Shown here in pieces: positions 1 to 11,716 of a stretch of DNA of 64,000 bases. This DNA is from Paraburkholderia sp. SG-MS1. GTDB lineage: Bacteria; Pseudomonadota; Gammaproteobacteria; Burkholderiales; Burkholderiaceae. Each line of letters begins with the position of its first letter. The first letter of the stretch is position 1. The position numbers and the translations under genes were made by a program. The stretch lies in the NCBI RefSeq assembly GCF_012275575.1, contig NZ_NPIH01000230.1, positions 40,362 to 104,361 on the forward strand, read 5' to 3'. The notes under the pieces were generated by a model that was not told where the DNA came from, ran no database searches, and saw only the letters and a list, made by a program, of their open reading frames with translations.

Positions 1-1
1 G

Positions 2-1243
2 GCGTGCCCGACCGGATGCGCGAAGGGCATGCGTAACGGACCATGCGGCGGAGTTCGCGCGAACGGTCACTGCGAGGTCCAACCCGAGCGTCGCTGCACC
101 TGGGTCGATGCGACCGAAGGCGACGCTCGCATGCTCGCCGGTCACACCGCCACCTGGTCGCAACGCGCCGCGCCACGCGACTATCGGCTGTCCGGCAAGT
201 CGACATGGATGCCGATCATTGCGCCGATGCTGCCGAAGGGACCGCCTCCGCTTCCGGTTGCCGCGCGCGCCGCGTCTTCCTCGCCAGCATCGGCGCCGGC
301 ATATGCGAATGAACCGGCCAATCGCTTCGAGACGCTGTGCCGCGAGCGCAGCCGTTTCATCGTCACGGTCGAAATAGCCCCGCCCGACTCGGCAGACCCG
401 CTGTCGCTTCTGAAGCGCGCCGCTGTCTTCCGGGGCCTGGCCGACGCGATCAACATCACTGACGGCGCGGGCGCCAACTGTCATATGTCGAGCACGGCGG
501 CGAGCGCGGTATTGCTGTCGGCCGGCTATATGCCGATCAGCCAGTTCAGTTGCCGGGACCGCAACCGTATCGCGCTGCAAGGCGACGTGCTCGGGGCAGC
601 CGCGCTGGGGATTCGTAACGTGTTGTGCCTGACGGGCGACGACGTCTCTCAAGGCGATCATGCAGGTGCCAAACCGGTTTTCGATCTGGATTCGGTGAAC
701 CTGCTCCACACGCTGCGCGGCATGCGCGAGCGTGGCGAATACGCGTCGGGCCGCAAGCTCGAACACGCGCCACGGCTTTTTCTCGGTGCGAGCGCCAATC
801 CATTCGTGCCGCCTTTCGCCGAGCGCATCGGCAATCTGCAACGCAAGGTGGACGCCGGTGCGCAATTCATCCAGACGCAATTCTGCTTCGATCTGGATCT
901 GCTCGAGCAGTTCATGCACGAGGTGCGAGCGCGCGAGCTGCACAAGCGCGCGGCGATCATCGTCGGGGTCGGCGTGCTGTCGACAGCCAAAGCATTGCGA
1001 TGGATGGCCGACCATGTGCCCGGGGTCAACGTACCCGCTTCGGTGACCGAGCGCATTGGCGCGGCTAGCGATCAGCGTCTCGAAGGCAAGCGCTTCTGTA
1101 TCGAGACGATTCGACGTATTCGCGACATTGAAGGCGTCGCAGGTGTCCATCTGATGGGTTACAAAAACGAGGAGGTGCTCGCCGAGATCATCGTCGAGTC
1201 GGGCTTGTGCGCCCCGATTCGAGAGCCCGCGCCGGTGGCGTGA
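2..1243 (+). CDS. Methylenetetrahydrofolate reductase family protein with N-terminal cysteine-rich MTHFR_C-type domain (5' partial)
   Basis: The frame is open to the left edge, so the true start lies outside. The first residues inside read CPTGCAKGMRNGPCGG, the cysteine signature of the small metal-binding domain that accompanies some MetF proteins, and it continues to about base 120. A linker rich in Pro and Ala follows. From about base 330 comes a MetF-type barrel: VTVEIAPPD, NITDGAGANCHMS, VLCLTGDD and AQFIQTQFCFD. Family members reduce 5,10-methylene-tetrahydrofolate with a flavin. The accessory domain suggests a C1-transfer or demethylation role rather than housekeeping methionine synthesis; this is inference. 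Internal ATGs at 209 or 227 would give a bare MetF, but the conserved cysteine motif upstream argues for the longer fused form. Confidence 0.85.
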   Translation, partial: ACPTGCAKGMRNGPCGGVRANGHCEVQPERRCTWVDATEGDARMLAGHTATWSQRAAPRDYRLSGKSTWMPIIAPMLPKGPPPLPVAARAASSSPASAPAYANEPANRFETLCRERSRFIVTVEIAPPDSADPLSLLKRAAVFRGLADAINITDGAGANCHMSSTAASAVLLSAGYMPISQFSCRDRNRIALQGDVLGAAALGIRNVLCLTGDDVSQGDHAGAKPVFDLDSVNLLHTLRGMRERGEYASGRKLEHAPRLFLGASANPFVPPFAERIGNLQRKVDAGAQFIQTQFCFDLDLLEQFMHEVRARELHKRAAIIVGVGVLSTAKALRWMADHVPGVNVPASVTERIGAASDQRLEGKRFCIETIRRIRDIEGVAGVHLMGYKNEEVLAEIIVESGLCAPIREPAPVA

Positions 1244-1286
1244 GTTCATTTGACACCGCCGTTCATACGCGCGCAAACGACATAGA

Positions 1287-1301
1287 CCGGCCTTAGGCCG
1301 G
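1287..1301. other. Short perfect inverted repeat between the MetF-like gene and porin
   Basis: CCGGCC-TTA-GGCCGG forms a 6-bp stem with a 3-base loop, 44 bases after the stop at 1243 and 47 before the porin start. No T-run follows, so it is not a canonical intrinsic terminator. It may still act as a transcript end or a protein site. Confidence 0.3.
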
Positions 1302-1348
1302 CACAGAAGCTCAAACGACCAGCTTCGATATAAAAACACTGGAGACAA

Positions 1349-2374
1349 ATGAAAGCGACTCTTCTCGCGATAGCGTCCGTCGTCTCGGCGTGCGTCTGTC
1401 AGAGCGCTCAGGCGCAAACGTCGGTCACCCTTTACGGCGTCATCGATAACGGCATTGAATATCAAAACGGCGGCTCAGGCGGCGTGGTGCGCGCGTCGTC
1501 GGGCGGCATGTTCGCGACCGTCTATGGACTCCTCGGTCATGAAGACATTGGTGGTGGCGTCCACGTCAACTTTCAGTTGGAACAGGGCTTCTCCGCTGTG
1601 AACGGCGCGGCGCAAGTCGCCGGCTACGCGTTCAATCGCCTCGCATGGGTCGGCATGTCGGGCGGCTTCGGCGAATTTCGGATCGGTCGGCAGAAGAAGC
1701 CGCAGTATCTGTTTATCGACGGCGAACTCGATCCGCTCGCGGGCAAATCGATCGCTTCATCGTTCAGCGATCTCTCGGACGTCAGCGTGCGCTCGAACAA
1801 TGCAATCGCCTATTTCACGCCGGCCTATCGCGGGCTTACCGTGCAGTTCATGGTCGGCATGCGCGACGCGACCACCAGGCCTTCCAACGGTCTGCAGTTC
1901 TATAACGCGGTGTTCAAATACATCAACGGACCCTGGCATCTTGCGGCAGGTTACGAGCAACAGGACAATGCGGCGGGCACGTCGACGCAGAAGGTATTCA
2001 CGGTCGCGACGTCGTTGCGGTTGAGCGCTGCGCGTTTCTATCTCGTCTACCACACGGAAACGCAGTCCGACCATAGCCAGAACGTCGCGATGTACACGGC
2101 GTCGGCCTCGTATCTGTTCAATCCGGCCAATGAAATCGCGGTGATGTACGGCTATTTGCATGACCGTACCGGCAACGGCAATAACGCGCAGCAGATCGGC
2201 CTCGCCTATTCGTATTTCCTGTCGAAGCGTTCGAGCATTTATGTGGCGGCCGGTCTGGTCGACAACCGCAATCAGGCCGACTTCACGCTGAACGGCGCGC
2301 AATATTCCGGGGTTCCGGTCACGCCTGGTGCGACCGCTCGCGGCATCATCATCGGGATGACGCAGAAGTTTTAA
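1349..2374 (+). CDS. Gram-negative porin (burkholderial OmpC-like)
   Basis: This 341-residue protein has a signal peptide ending in AQA, then the mature start QTSVTLYGVIDNGIEY typical of Burkholderiales general porins. The final residue is phenylalanine (MTQKF), the usual signal for insertion of outer-membrane beta barrels. It should form a trimeric 16-strand diffusion channel. The start ATG at 1349 is preceded by CTGGAGAC, a good ribosome site. It stands alone after the MetF-like gene. It differs clearly from the three other porins in the window. Confidence 0.93.
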   Translation: MKATLLAIASVVSACVCQSAQAQTSVTLYGVIDNGIEYQNGGSGGVVRASSGGMFATVYGLLGHEDIGGGVHVNFQLEQGFSAVNGAAQVAGYAFNRLAWVGMSGGFGEFRIGRQKKPQYLFIDGELDPLAGKSIASSFSDLSDVSVRSNNAIAYFTPAYRGLTVQFMVGMRDATTRPSNGLQFYNAVFKYINGPWHLAAGYEQQDNAAGTSTQKVFTVATSLRLSAARFYLVYHTETQSDHSQNVAMYTASASYLFNPANEIAVMYGYLHDRTGNGNNAQQIGLAYSYFLSKRSSIYVAAGLVDNRNQADFTLNGAQYSGVPVTPGATARGIIIGMTQKF

Positions 2375-2511
2375 GGGGGTGCGTTTCGGCGTTTCGACGC
2401 CTCCTGCGACGGAGGCAAGCCAACCGGCTTCGGGGCGGGCTGCAATGACATGCACACAGACGCCACCAGGCTATCAGTTTCTGTACGAAGGCGCGGTCAA
2501 AGGCGATTTCA

Positions 2512-2610
2512 ATGAACGGGCTCGATGCCGAATTGCCGACCATGCTGCGCTCGACCGCGATTCTCGCGTGTGTGTTGCCGCTCACGCCGCAAACCACCGG
2601 GCTGCTGAAC
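2512..2610 (+). pseudogene. Fragment of a glyoxylate/hydroxypyruvate reductase A-type dehydrogenase
   Basis: This short frame reads LPTMLRSTAILACVLPLTP and then QTTGLLN, which matches the stretch just before the second nucleotide-binding segment of D-2-hydroxyacid dehydrogenases of the GhrA type. Neither the N-terminal part nor the NAD motif is present, and the frame stops soon after. It is a deletion scar, not a working gene. Identification rests on a short motif. Confidence 0.55.
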
Positions 2611-2852
2611 GGCGGGACGCCCGCTTGCCGCTGGTGATTGATGCCCAAGACGACAAGCAGGACTGCGTGGATTGGTGGCGGTACTTTCAGCAGCAGGTTG
2701 AAGCAATCGTCGCGGTAGCCGATCCGATGGCACGCAACCGTCGCATCAATGCCGCCTAGGCAACCTTATGGCTGGATGATCGGCGCTTCCAATGGGCGGG
2801 GCTCGCGGCCTTTGCCTCGAATGAAGACACTGAGGCCACGCGCAATTGCGGT

Positions 2853-3014
2853 GACGAAACGTTGAAGTTTTTCGACTGGGCGCTCACGAACGGTCAACAG
2901 GCTGCAGAAAAGCTGGACTACGTTACACTGCCTGCGGCTGTCCTCGATGAAGTCCGCACGCAATTGCGCAGCAGGATGAAAAGCTCGTCGGGCAAGGCCA
3001 TTACTACGCAGTGA
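2853..3014 (+). pseudogene. C-terminal fragment of a phosphate-binding protein PstS
   Basis: The frame reads DETLKFFDWALTNGQQAAEK, LDYVTLP, and ends SSGKAITTQ. This is the C-terminal helix region of the periplasmic phosphate-binding protein PstS. Nothing upstream in this frame continues the protein, and the preceding 90 bases are in other frames. It is therefore a remnant left after loss of most of the gene. Confidence 0.6.
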
Positions 3015-3205
3015 CCTGCGAAGAGAGCACAGACGCACGGCCATCGAACTACATGATGGCTTTTTGCGGCCAATCGTTGTCCGGAGCAAATCCGCGCGGT
3101 GGCCTTTAGATTCAATTTTCTGCGGACAACCCGGAACTAGCGAAGGCGCACCGAGCCAACTGGTCGCACGCAATGTCACGTTCCTTAGAAGTCGCCATGG
3201 ACCGG

Positions 3206-3457
3206 TCACACGAGGCTTCTTGCGCGATCCCACGGCGGCGCCAACTTCTGATCGATATAGCGCATGCCCCACTCGATTCCATCGCGCACCGCTTCCTCTT
3301 GCGTCAGCCATTCCGGCTGAACCGTTTCAGGGCGAAATTCCTTCACCGTATCTCCCGCACGGCGCACGCCCACCTTCGCTAGCCACGCGCCGTAGCCGTT
3401 CTGATCGGGCTGCACCTCAATCTCGTAGCCTCGATGACAAACTATCTGTGTTTTCAT
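3206..3457 (-). CDS. Small conserved hypothetical protein
   Basis: The 83-residue product begins MKTQIVCHRGYEIEVQP and contains AWLAKVGVRRAGDTVKEF and EWLTQEEAVRDGIEWGMRYID. Small proteins of this pattern, an RGYEIEV start with a central EEAVRDGIEWG, are familiar to me from Burkholderia genomes and are annotated only by a DUF. It has no signal peptide or membrane segment. Sitting between gene remnants, it may itself be an orphan. Function is unknown. Confidence 0.6.
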   Translation of the reverse strand: MKTQIVCHRGYEIEVQPDQNGYGAWLAKVGVRRAGDTVKEFRPETVQPEWLTQEEAVRDGIEWGMRYIDQKLAPPWDRARSLV

Positions 3458-3476
3458 CAGTTGCCCATGGACCTGT

Positions 3477-3665
3477 TCAGGTTACGGCGTCGTTCCGCAG
3501 AACGAACTCGGTGCGCACGTCTTCGACGATGCGCCGGATCTCGTCGGCAAAGTCGGTGCCGTCCTTGTTGAGCGGCAACCTATCCCAGTTCCTGCCCGCG
3601 GCATCGGGCGGATGCCGCTCGGGCGTTGGTATGTGCACGTGCAAATGCGTCCGGCACGTCCGCGC
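3477..3665 (-). other. Unassigned reading-frame remnant
   Basis: An open frame of 62 codons without a convincing ATG start reads THLHVHIPTPERH, NWDRLPLNKDGT and FADEIRRIVEDVRTEF. Composition looks like real protein rather than a shadow frame, and no good gene lies opposite. I do not recognise it. It is probably the 3' end of a lost gene in the same decay zone as the fragments at 2.5-3.0 kb. Confidence 0.3.
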
Positions 3666-4057
3666 TTACTATTGCCACGCGACCTTGCGTTTCGTCACGG
3701 ATCCGCTCGGCGGAGCAGACGGTCTTCTCCGCCATGGGCGTCTTCATCGCGACGGGCTGCGTGGCTTTATGTTCGAGCGCACACAGCCGGCCCTCAAGCC
3801 GGCATGGGCGGAATGTTTGCGCGGCATATTTGCACCATGCGCGCGTTCGAGTGCTCGATGGCGCCGCCGCAGATTCGGCAACCGTAGATCCATTCCGCGT
3901 CGCGCGCACGATAAGCTTCCTCTCCATCGCCCCCGGTCTGGCAAGCGCTCCCGCGTCGAAGGCGCCTCGAGTGCAGAGCGCCGGAAGCAGACGCTCTGCA
4001 CCGTTTCGGGCCGAATCCCCGTCTCGGCAAAACGTAAGGCCGCTTTGATGGCGCTAC
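3666..4057. other. Gap with no supportable gene
   Basis: Frames here are short and of arginine-rich shadow composition. One leftward frame contains GCRICGGAIEHSNARM, which hints at a cysteine-pair motif, but it lacks a clear start and flanking homology. Nothing else is seen. Confidence 0.4.
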
Positions 4058-4591
4058 TCACCCGGCGGCCGTAGTGGTGCCGCTCAGGTTCTCGAGCGCC
4101 TTTCTCAGGCGTTCCTCCTGTTCGTTCGTCAGCGACGTCCTGAGTATCTTCGCATTAAAGGGCTTCAGCTCCGGCAGAACCTTGTCGAAATTCACGCGGC
4201 GAACGAGGACAAATAGCGCGGACGAACCTGCCTCGATCGCTTCGCTCATCGAACGCATGAAATCGTCGTCGATCCCATAGTCTGAAAGTGCGCCCGACAG
4301 CGCGCCCGTGCCGGCGCCGACGGCCACACCTGCCGCCAGCCCAACCAGCGGATTGAGCATCAGCAGGCCAACCAGCGCACCAAACAGGACACCCCAGGTC
4401 GCGCCGCTGAGCGCGCCGAACTTGACGAGATCGACGGCTTGCTTGAGGTGTATCTTGCCCTTCTTGTCCCGGACCACCACGCAGGCGTCTTCGAGGTCGA
4501 TCAGATGCTCCTTTTGCATTTGCTGGAGCTTGTTCAATACCTGGTCAGCCACTTCTTCGCCCTTAAAACTTGCAACGACTAGGTCACTCAT
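4058..4591 (-). CDS. DUF1269 membrane protein
   Basis: The 177-residue protein starts MSDLVVASFKGEEVADQVLN and has a glycine-rich hydrophobic centre around residues 75-120, where small-residue repeats fit two packed membrane helices. This is the layout of DUF1269 proteins. The flanking parts are soluble and charged. The start follows AGGAGGAATCC, a strong ribosome site. It lies downstream of the clpG-like gene on the same strand, separated by about 130 bases, and may share its stress role. Its biochemical function is unknown. Confidence 0.82.
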   Translation of the reverse strand: MSDLVVASFKGEEVADQVLNKLQQMQKEHLIDLEDACVVVRDKKGKIHLKQAVDLVKFGALSGATWGVLFGALVGLLMLNPLVGLAAGVAVGAGTGALSGALSDYGIDDDFMRSMSEAIEAGSSALFVLVRRVNFDKVLPELKPFNAKILRTSLTNEQEERLRKALENLSGTTTAAG

Positions 4592-4720
4592 GGATTCCTC
4601 CTATCTATCTTAGGACCCCCAACTTGCCGCGCAACATCAAATCGACGCGCCGGCTTGTCTGGGGTCGCTCGGCTTTGGGGCGATACCGCGTAGGCGACAT
4701 CGCCGTCAACACCTCGATTG

Positions 4721-7546
<2,826 letters not shown>

Positions 7547-7668
7547 GATGTTCCTCTTCGGGTTCTGGCCGCCCACTGCGCACCGCGATGCGGGCGGCTG
7601 TCGATTCCTGGGTAACTGCCGAACGGGTGCGGGCTCGCGGAAAAACCGCGAGGTCCGCGTCGCCGACC

Positions 7669-8286
7669 TCACTTGATCTCGATCTGCTTCGTGCTTTGCT
7701 GAACCTGCTGCGCCTTGGGCATGCGCACCGTCAGCACGCCGTTCTCGAAGCGCGCCTCGGCGCGATCGGGATCGACGCCGGCTGGCAGCGGAATCGCCCG
7801 CTGAAATTGCCCGAACGCGCGTTCTACCCGGTAACAGCCTTTTTCTTCCTCTTTGGACTCGATCTGCTTGTTGCCGCTCAGCAGGAGCATGTTCTCGACT
7901 ATTTCGAGTTTCACCTCGTCGCGGCTCAGGCCGGGCAGCTCGGCAACGATACGCAGCGCGTCGCCGTCGTCGACCACGTCGAGGCGCGGCTGGAACCGGC
8001 TAGGGCTGAAATCGCCGAACCACTGTTCCAGCGGGCCGAGGCCACCGAACGGATCGCGGACCAGGTCAGTGAACAGTCGGAAAGGATCGGCCAGCGGCCA
8101 GCGCGCCGGGTCGGCGCCCCATAACGACGGCAATGCGGCGGCGCCTGAATGCGACGCATCGGCTGTTCGCGGGGAGCCCTGCTGCTGTGGCTGCTGTGGC
8201 ACGCCGGACGAAGCCTGCCGCTGTTTCTCATCGGCGGAGTGACGTAGAAACCTGAACGGGTTCCACTTGTCGAGATCGAGTGACAT
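7669..8286 (-). CDS. Hsp20/alpha-crystallin small heat-shock protein
   Basis: The 205-residue holdase has a long N-terminal arm of about 85 residues. It is followed by an alpha-crystallin domain (FQPRLDVVDDGDALRIVAEL, LSRDEVKLEIVENML) and ends with FENGVLTVRMPKAQ, the conserved last strands. The start at 8286 follows AAGGAGTTAGTC. It is 122 bases upstream of the clpG-like gene on the same strand, so the holdase and disaggregase are probably co-transcribed. The same pairing occurs in the transmissible heat-resistance loci of Gram-negative bacteria. Confidence 0.92.
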   Translation of the reverse strand: MSLDLDKWNPFRFLRHSADEKQRQASSGVPQQPQQQGSPRTADASHSGAAALPSLWGADPARWPLADPFRLFTDLVRDPFGGLGPLEQWFGDFSPSRFQPRLDVVDDGDALRIVAELPGLSRDEVKLEIVENMLLLSGNKQIESKEEEKGCYRVERAFGQFQRAIPLPAGVDPDRAEARFENGVLTVRMPKAQQVQQSTKQIEIK

Positions 8287-8289
8287 GAC

Positions 8290-8890
8290 TAACTCCTTTC
8301 ATGAAATGAGTTGCACGAGGGGCGCCCGTCGGCCCGTCGCGGAGCCCGCCCCGGGAATGAAGCCGAGCGCTGGCAGCAATGCGCCGGTGAAATGGCATGC
8401 GCTCGAATCGCCCAGACGAGCGCGGTCGCGTCGGCCCCGGACCAGGCGAGCACCAGCACGCTGAACACCAGGGAAAAGATGCCGCTCAGGTACAGCGGCC
8501 AGGTGCCTCGAGCATGACCGCAGCCGGGAGGCGGTGATAAATTCGAATACGCCCGTCGCGATGGCATGGACGCCCGTAACGAGGACCAGCACGAGAGCCG
8601 TCATCGCCGGCACGAAGATCGGGATCACACCAGCGGCGAGGCTACCCAGTCCCGGCAGCAGCGACGCCGACCAGCCCCCTGTGTATCACGGCGATGACGG
8701 GCAGCCCCACTGATCGCTCCAACGCCACCAACGATGCATACGAGGCATATAACGCAGCCTGAAAGGTGAGTGTCAGATCGGGCGGAGTCGGCGCCGACAC
8801 GCCGAAGATGGAACCGGCCGGGCGGCGCACCGCCAGCATCAGCATCCACCACGCGTGTCCGCGCAGATAGTGCGTCGTGGGCCTCGCGAA
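8290..8890 (-). pseudogene. Broken HdeD-family (DUF308) membrane protein gene
   Basis: Hydrophobic HdeD-like pieces occur in order on the minus strand but in different frames. One reads WWMLMLAVRRPAG and LTLTFQAALYASYASL, the next ALVLVLVTGVHAIATGVFEF, then LYLSGIFSLVFSVLVLAW and ADATALVWAIRAHAI. HdeD proteins have six helices with repeated LTL..LYASYALV, ATGVFE and ALVWAIGAYAI patterns, so the order is right while the frame is interrupted at least twice. No single frame spans the gene. HdeD is an acid and heat stress membrane protein, which fits the neighbours. Boundaries are approximate. Confidence 0.65.
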
Positions 8891-8987
8891 GCAATGAACC
8901 GATGCCCATTCAGCGCGTATCGCGCCGCTGACGAGCCATTGAAGCAATGTATTTCCACAGTACGCGCCGAAAGCCGACGCTTCTTTC

Positions 8988-9887
8988 TCATTCCTGCGAA
9001 GATGTGTCGGATTTCTGCGCTCTTAGGGTGTCATTCGCTGGCGCAGCGTGCGCGTCATGGGCAGCAAGGCGGAACACGCGCGGTGTCACGCCCGTGTAGC
9101 GATGAAATACCTCGGTGAAGTGCTGCTGGGTCCGGAAACCTGTGCGGGCCGCGACCTCGATCAGCGGCAATCTGCTCGAAGACAGCATCGTTTTGGCAAG
9201 CGTTACGCGCTCGGCGGTGAGATGAAAATGAGGCGAGGAGCCGGTCGCTTTCTTGAAGGCGCGTGCAAAATGCGAGGGGCTCATATGCACCCGCGCGGCG
9301 AGCTGTTCAACCTGAATGTTTTCGGCAATGTGCTCGCTGATGAACGCGCTGATCAGCACCAATTTGTGCTGGCTGAGCGGCGTGTCACCAGCGCGCGCGT
9401 GAACATCGCGGCTGTAATGATATGAGACATGAACGGCGATGGCATCGGTGAAAGCATCGAGACAGCCGGCCTCCACGACGGCTGTTTGAGCGAGCGACAT
9501 CAACGTGCTCGCGGCCTCGCGCAGAAACGGATCCCACGCCTGAATCCACAGTGCCAATTCGCGGCTCGATGAGCCGAAAACCTGACGTGACCTGGTTTCG
9601 AGTATGTGCGAGTCGAGCGCGACGACGAGCCCTTCGGGATCGTCATCGGCGGCAGTCAGCTTTGCGTCGAGCGGAACCAGGCCGATACACGGCGCCCGAA
9701 TCCTGACATGACGTCGCGTGCCGGCATTGTTCCGTCCACTTGCTTCCACAGCTGTCTTGTCGGCCGGGACGAGCAGGCAGACATCCGCATGGGTTCCGCC
9801 GCGCAGGCCGGCATAGCCTGTCGTGGGCGGGAAGTGACGCAATCGCTGATGGGGCGCTGCCAAATTGGCGTGTTCCATATTGCGCAA
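8988..9887 (-). CDS. AraC-family transcriptional regulator
   Basis: The 299-residue protein ends in an AraC double helix-turn-helix at about residues 185-285, with QLAARVHMSPSHFARAFK and the second motif ARTGFRTQQHFTEVFHRYTG, then TPRVFR. The N-terminal half has no clear cupin motif and gives no clue to the ligand. A second ATG lies three codons into the frame, so the start is uncertain by a few residues. It sits between the quality-control genes and the PsiE-like gene, on the opposite strand to the latter. Its target is not evident from the sequence. Confidence 0.85.
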   Translation of the reverse strand: MRNMEHANLAAPHQRLRHFPPTTGYAGLRGGTHADVCLLVPADKTAVEASGRNNAGTRRHVRIRAPCIGLVPLDAKLTAADDDPEGLVVALDSHILETRSRQVFGSSSRELALWIQAWDPFLREAASTLMSLAQTAVVEAGCLDAFTDAIAVHVSYHYSRDVHARAGDTPLSQHKLVLISAFISEHIAENIQVEQLAARVHMSPSHFARAFKKATGSSPHFHLTAERVTLAKTMLSSSRLPLIEVAARTGFRTQQHFTEVFHRYTGVTPRVFRLAAHDAHAAPANDTLRAQKSDTSSQE

Positions 9888-10167
9888 TCGTCGGGCTGCA
9901 GTGCATGAACCTGCTGCTTGAAGCTTAGTACATCTTCGCGCACATCAAACGCACGTGGCATCAGAAGCGGAAAATAGTTCGAGCTCTGTTATCAATAGGT
10001 ACATACCGCGTTTTCTGCGTGGGCGGCTGTCCGCAAGAACCCACGCAAACGCGAAAAGACCGTAGCATATGCATGACATGGATCATTGAACGACCTGTGC
10101 ACGGCGCATCTGCAGTCCATACACGCGCTGTGCATTCGCGGCGCAGCGGCGGCCAGGGAGGGAAATC

Positions 10168-10734
10168 GTGGAACGAAAGAAAAGCTCGCTGCGCAGGGAT
10201 CTCAATGCATTGCGTCTGCAGTGGGACATGCTCAGCTTTTATGAACGCTTCGAGCAGCTTGTCGCCCATGTGTTGAGCGTGGTGATTTCCGTCATCATCC
10301 TCGTGTCGCTCTGGCAATTGATTCGTGCGGTGATTTCATTGCTGGTGTCCGATGCGCTTAATCCGCTGGATCACGCGGTGTTTCAGACGATCTTCGGCAT
10401 GGTCATGACGCTGCTAATCGCGATGGAGTTCAAGCATTCGATTACGCGCGTGATGGCGCGGCGTGATCACATCGTACAGGTCAAAACCGTGCTTCTCGTT
10501 GCGCTGCTCGCCATTGCCCGAAAATTTATCATTCTGGATCTGACCAGCACGCCCGCTCAGATCGCGGCCCTTGCGCTTGCATTGGTGGCCTTGGGGTGCG
10601 TCTACTGGCTGATGCGACAGCGCGATGATCCGGTCGACGCGACGGCGGCCGCGCGAGTGGAGGACGATCGCATAGCGCACGCGCAGCAACGGGATTCGGT
10701 ACGGTCCGGTGAAGGCAGGCAGCGCGACAATTAA
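10168..10734 (+). CDS. PsiE-family (phosphate-starvation-inducible E) inner-membrane protein
   Basis: The 188-residue protein begins at GTG 10168 behind AGGGAGG. Four hydrophobic segments lie at roughly residues 35-55, 70-90, 107-125 and 130-150. The motifs FQTIFGMVMTLLIAMEFKHS and LLVALLAIARKFIILDL match the PsiE family core. Function is unknown. A psiE-like gene is a regular member of ClpG/ClpK heat-resistance islands, so its presence here with clpG, hsp20 and an hdeD relic is telling. The hydrophilic tail beyond residue 155 is not conserved-looking. Confidence 0.82.
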   Translation: MERKKSSLRRDLNALRLQWDMLSFYERFEQLVAHVLSVVISVIILVSLWQLIRAVISLLVSDALNPLDHAVFQTIFGMVMTLLIAMEFKHSITRVMARRDHIVQVKTVLLVALLAIARKFIILDLTSTPAQIAALALALVALGCVYWLMRQRDDPVDATAAARVEDDRIAHAQQRDSVRSGEGRQRDN

Positions 10735-10866
10735 GCCGACTGCAGATGGACGTGACGAGACGGCGGAAGCCAACTTCCCTGAAGCGCTCAAGAATCAACT
10801 CGACGATCCCGTCGCCGAATATCGTCGCGCAGACGCGGGACATGGACCTTTTTGTGGCTTCGTCTG

Positions 10867-11448
10867 TTACGCAGGCAGAAGTCCGGCTGCTCGATAAGTG
10901 TCGATCAAGGTATCGAAGAGCTTGATGTCGGCGCGACCGCGCGCCATCAGTTGTGCGCCCGAGACGGCGGCGAAGATTGCGCGAGCGCGGGTCCGGGCGT
11001 CTTTCGCGCCGACGATTTCCGCCGCGACGAGCATCTTCGCGAGCCATGCCACGTTGACATCGACGAAGGCCAGCACTTCGGTCTTCACGACGTCGGGAAG
11101 ATCGTCGTATTCGGCGGTCATGAAGCTCGCGAGGCACATACGGTTGTCGTTCTCCAGCGACGCGCGGAACGTTGCCGGGTACTTGCGCAGACAGGTGAGT
11201 GCATTCGGTGTTTTTGTCGATATCGCCTCCAGCGCGCCTGCCGCATCTTCCCAGTAACGCCTGGCGACGGCGGCGGCGAGATCGGCTTTGCTCGGAAAAT
11301 GATGGTAAAGGCTCGCGGCCTTGATACCGACCTCCTCGGCGAGCGCGCGAAGGTTCAATCCGCCGTAGCCGTGCGCCTGCGCGATCTTTGTCGCGGCAGC
11401 CAGGATTCTGTCACTGGAATTGATGCTCGTACTTGCCTGGTTTGCCAC
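10867..11448 (-). CDS. TetR/AcrR-family transcriptional repressor
   Basis: The 193-residue protein has the TetR helix-turn-helix at residues 13-60 (RILAAATKIAQAHGYGGLNL, LAEEVGIKAASLYHHFPSK). The variable C-terminal half ends with GRADIKLFDTLIDTYRAAG, typical of the TetR ligand domain. It diverges from the amidase gene across 268 bases containing a perfect palindrome at 11646-11661, so autoregulation and control of the amidase are likely. The ligand is unknown. Confidence 0.9.
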   Translation of the reverse strand: MANQASTSINSSDRILAAATKIAQAHGYGGLNLRALAEEVGIKAASLYHHFPSKADLAAAVARRYWEDAAGALEAISTKTPNALTCLRKYPATFRASLENDNRMCLASFMTAEYDDLPDVVKTEVLAFVDVNVAWLAKMLVAAEIVGAKDARTRARAIFAAVSGAQLMARGRADIKLFDTLIDTYRAAGLLPA

Positions 11449-11474
11449 GAGTCTTCCCTCGATGAAGATGAGCA

Positions 11475-11494
11475 GCCTCGAACGTCATCGAGGC
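11475..11494. promoter_or_regulatory. Inverted repeat upstream of the TetR gene
   Basis: GCCTCGA-N6-TCGAGGC is a perfect 7-bp inverted repeat 27 bases upstream of the TetR start. It could be an operator or a 5'-leader hairpin. It does not match the palindrome nearer the amidase. Confidence 0.35.
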
Positions 11495-11645
11495 TGATTA
11501 GTTGCGCGCTTCCCCAGAACGGCGGTGAAATCGCTGAGCACCTGATTGTAATGCGTGTGCGCTTTCACGGCTGTGCTCGCCGCGTTAATAAATCCACACG
11601 GTTCGAATGGTGTTGACGACGTCGGGCAGACTGCGTATCGTGCAT

Positions 11646-11661
11646 CCTAACAAGCGTTAGG
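11646..11661. promoter_or_regulatory. Probable TetR operator
   Basis: CCTAAC-AAGC-GTTAGG is a perfect 6-bp inverted repeat with a 4-base centre, 55 bases upstream of the amidase ATG in the divergent intergenic region. CTAAC-N4-GTTAG palindromes of this size are typical operators of TetR-family repressors. Confidence 0.6.
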
Positions 11662-11716
11662 TAGCTAGTGCAGATTACCTTGGTTTTATCTTCAATCCAC
11701 CCCAGGAGTCATCGTT

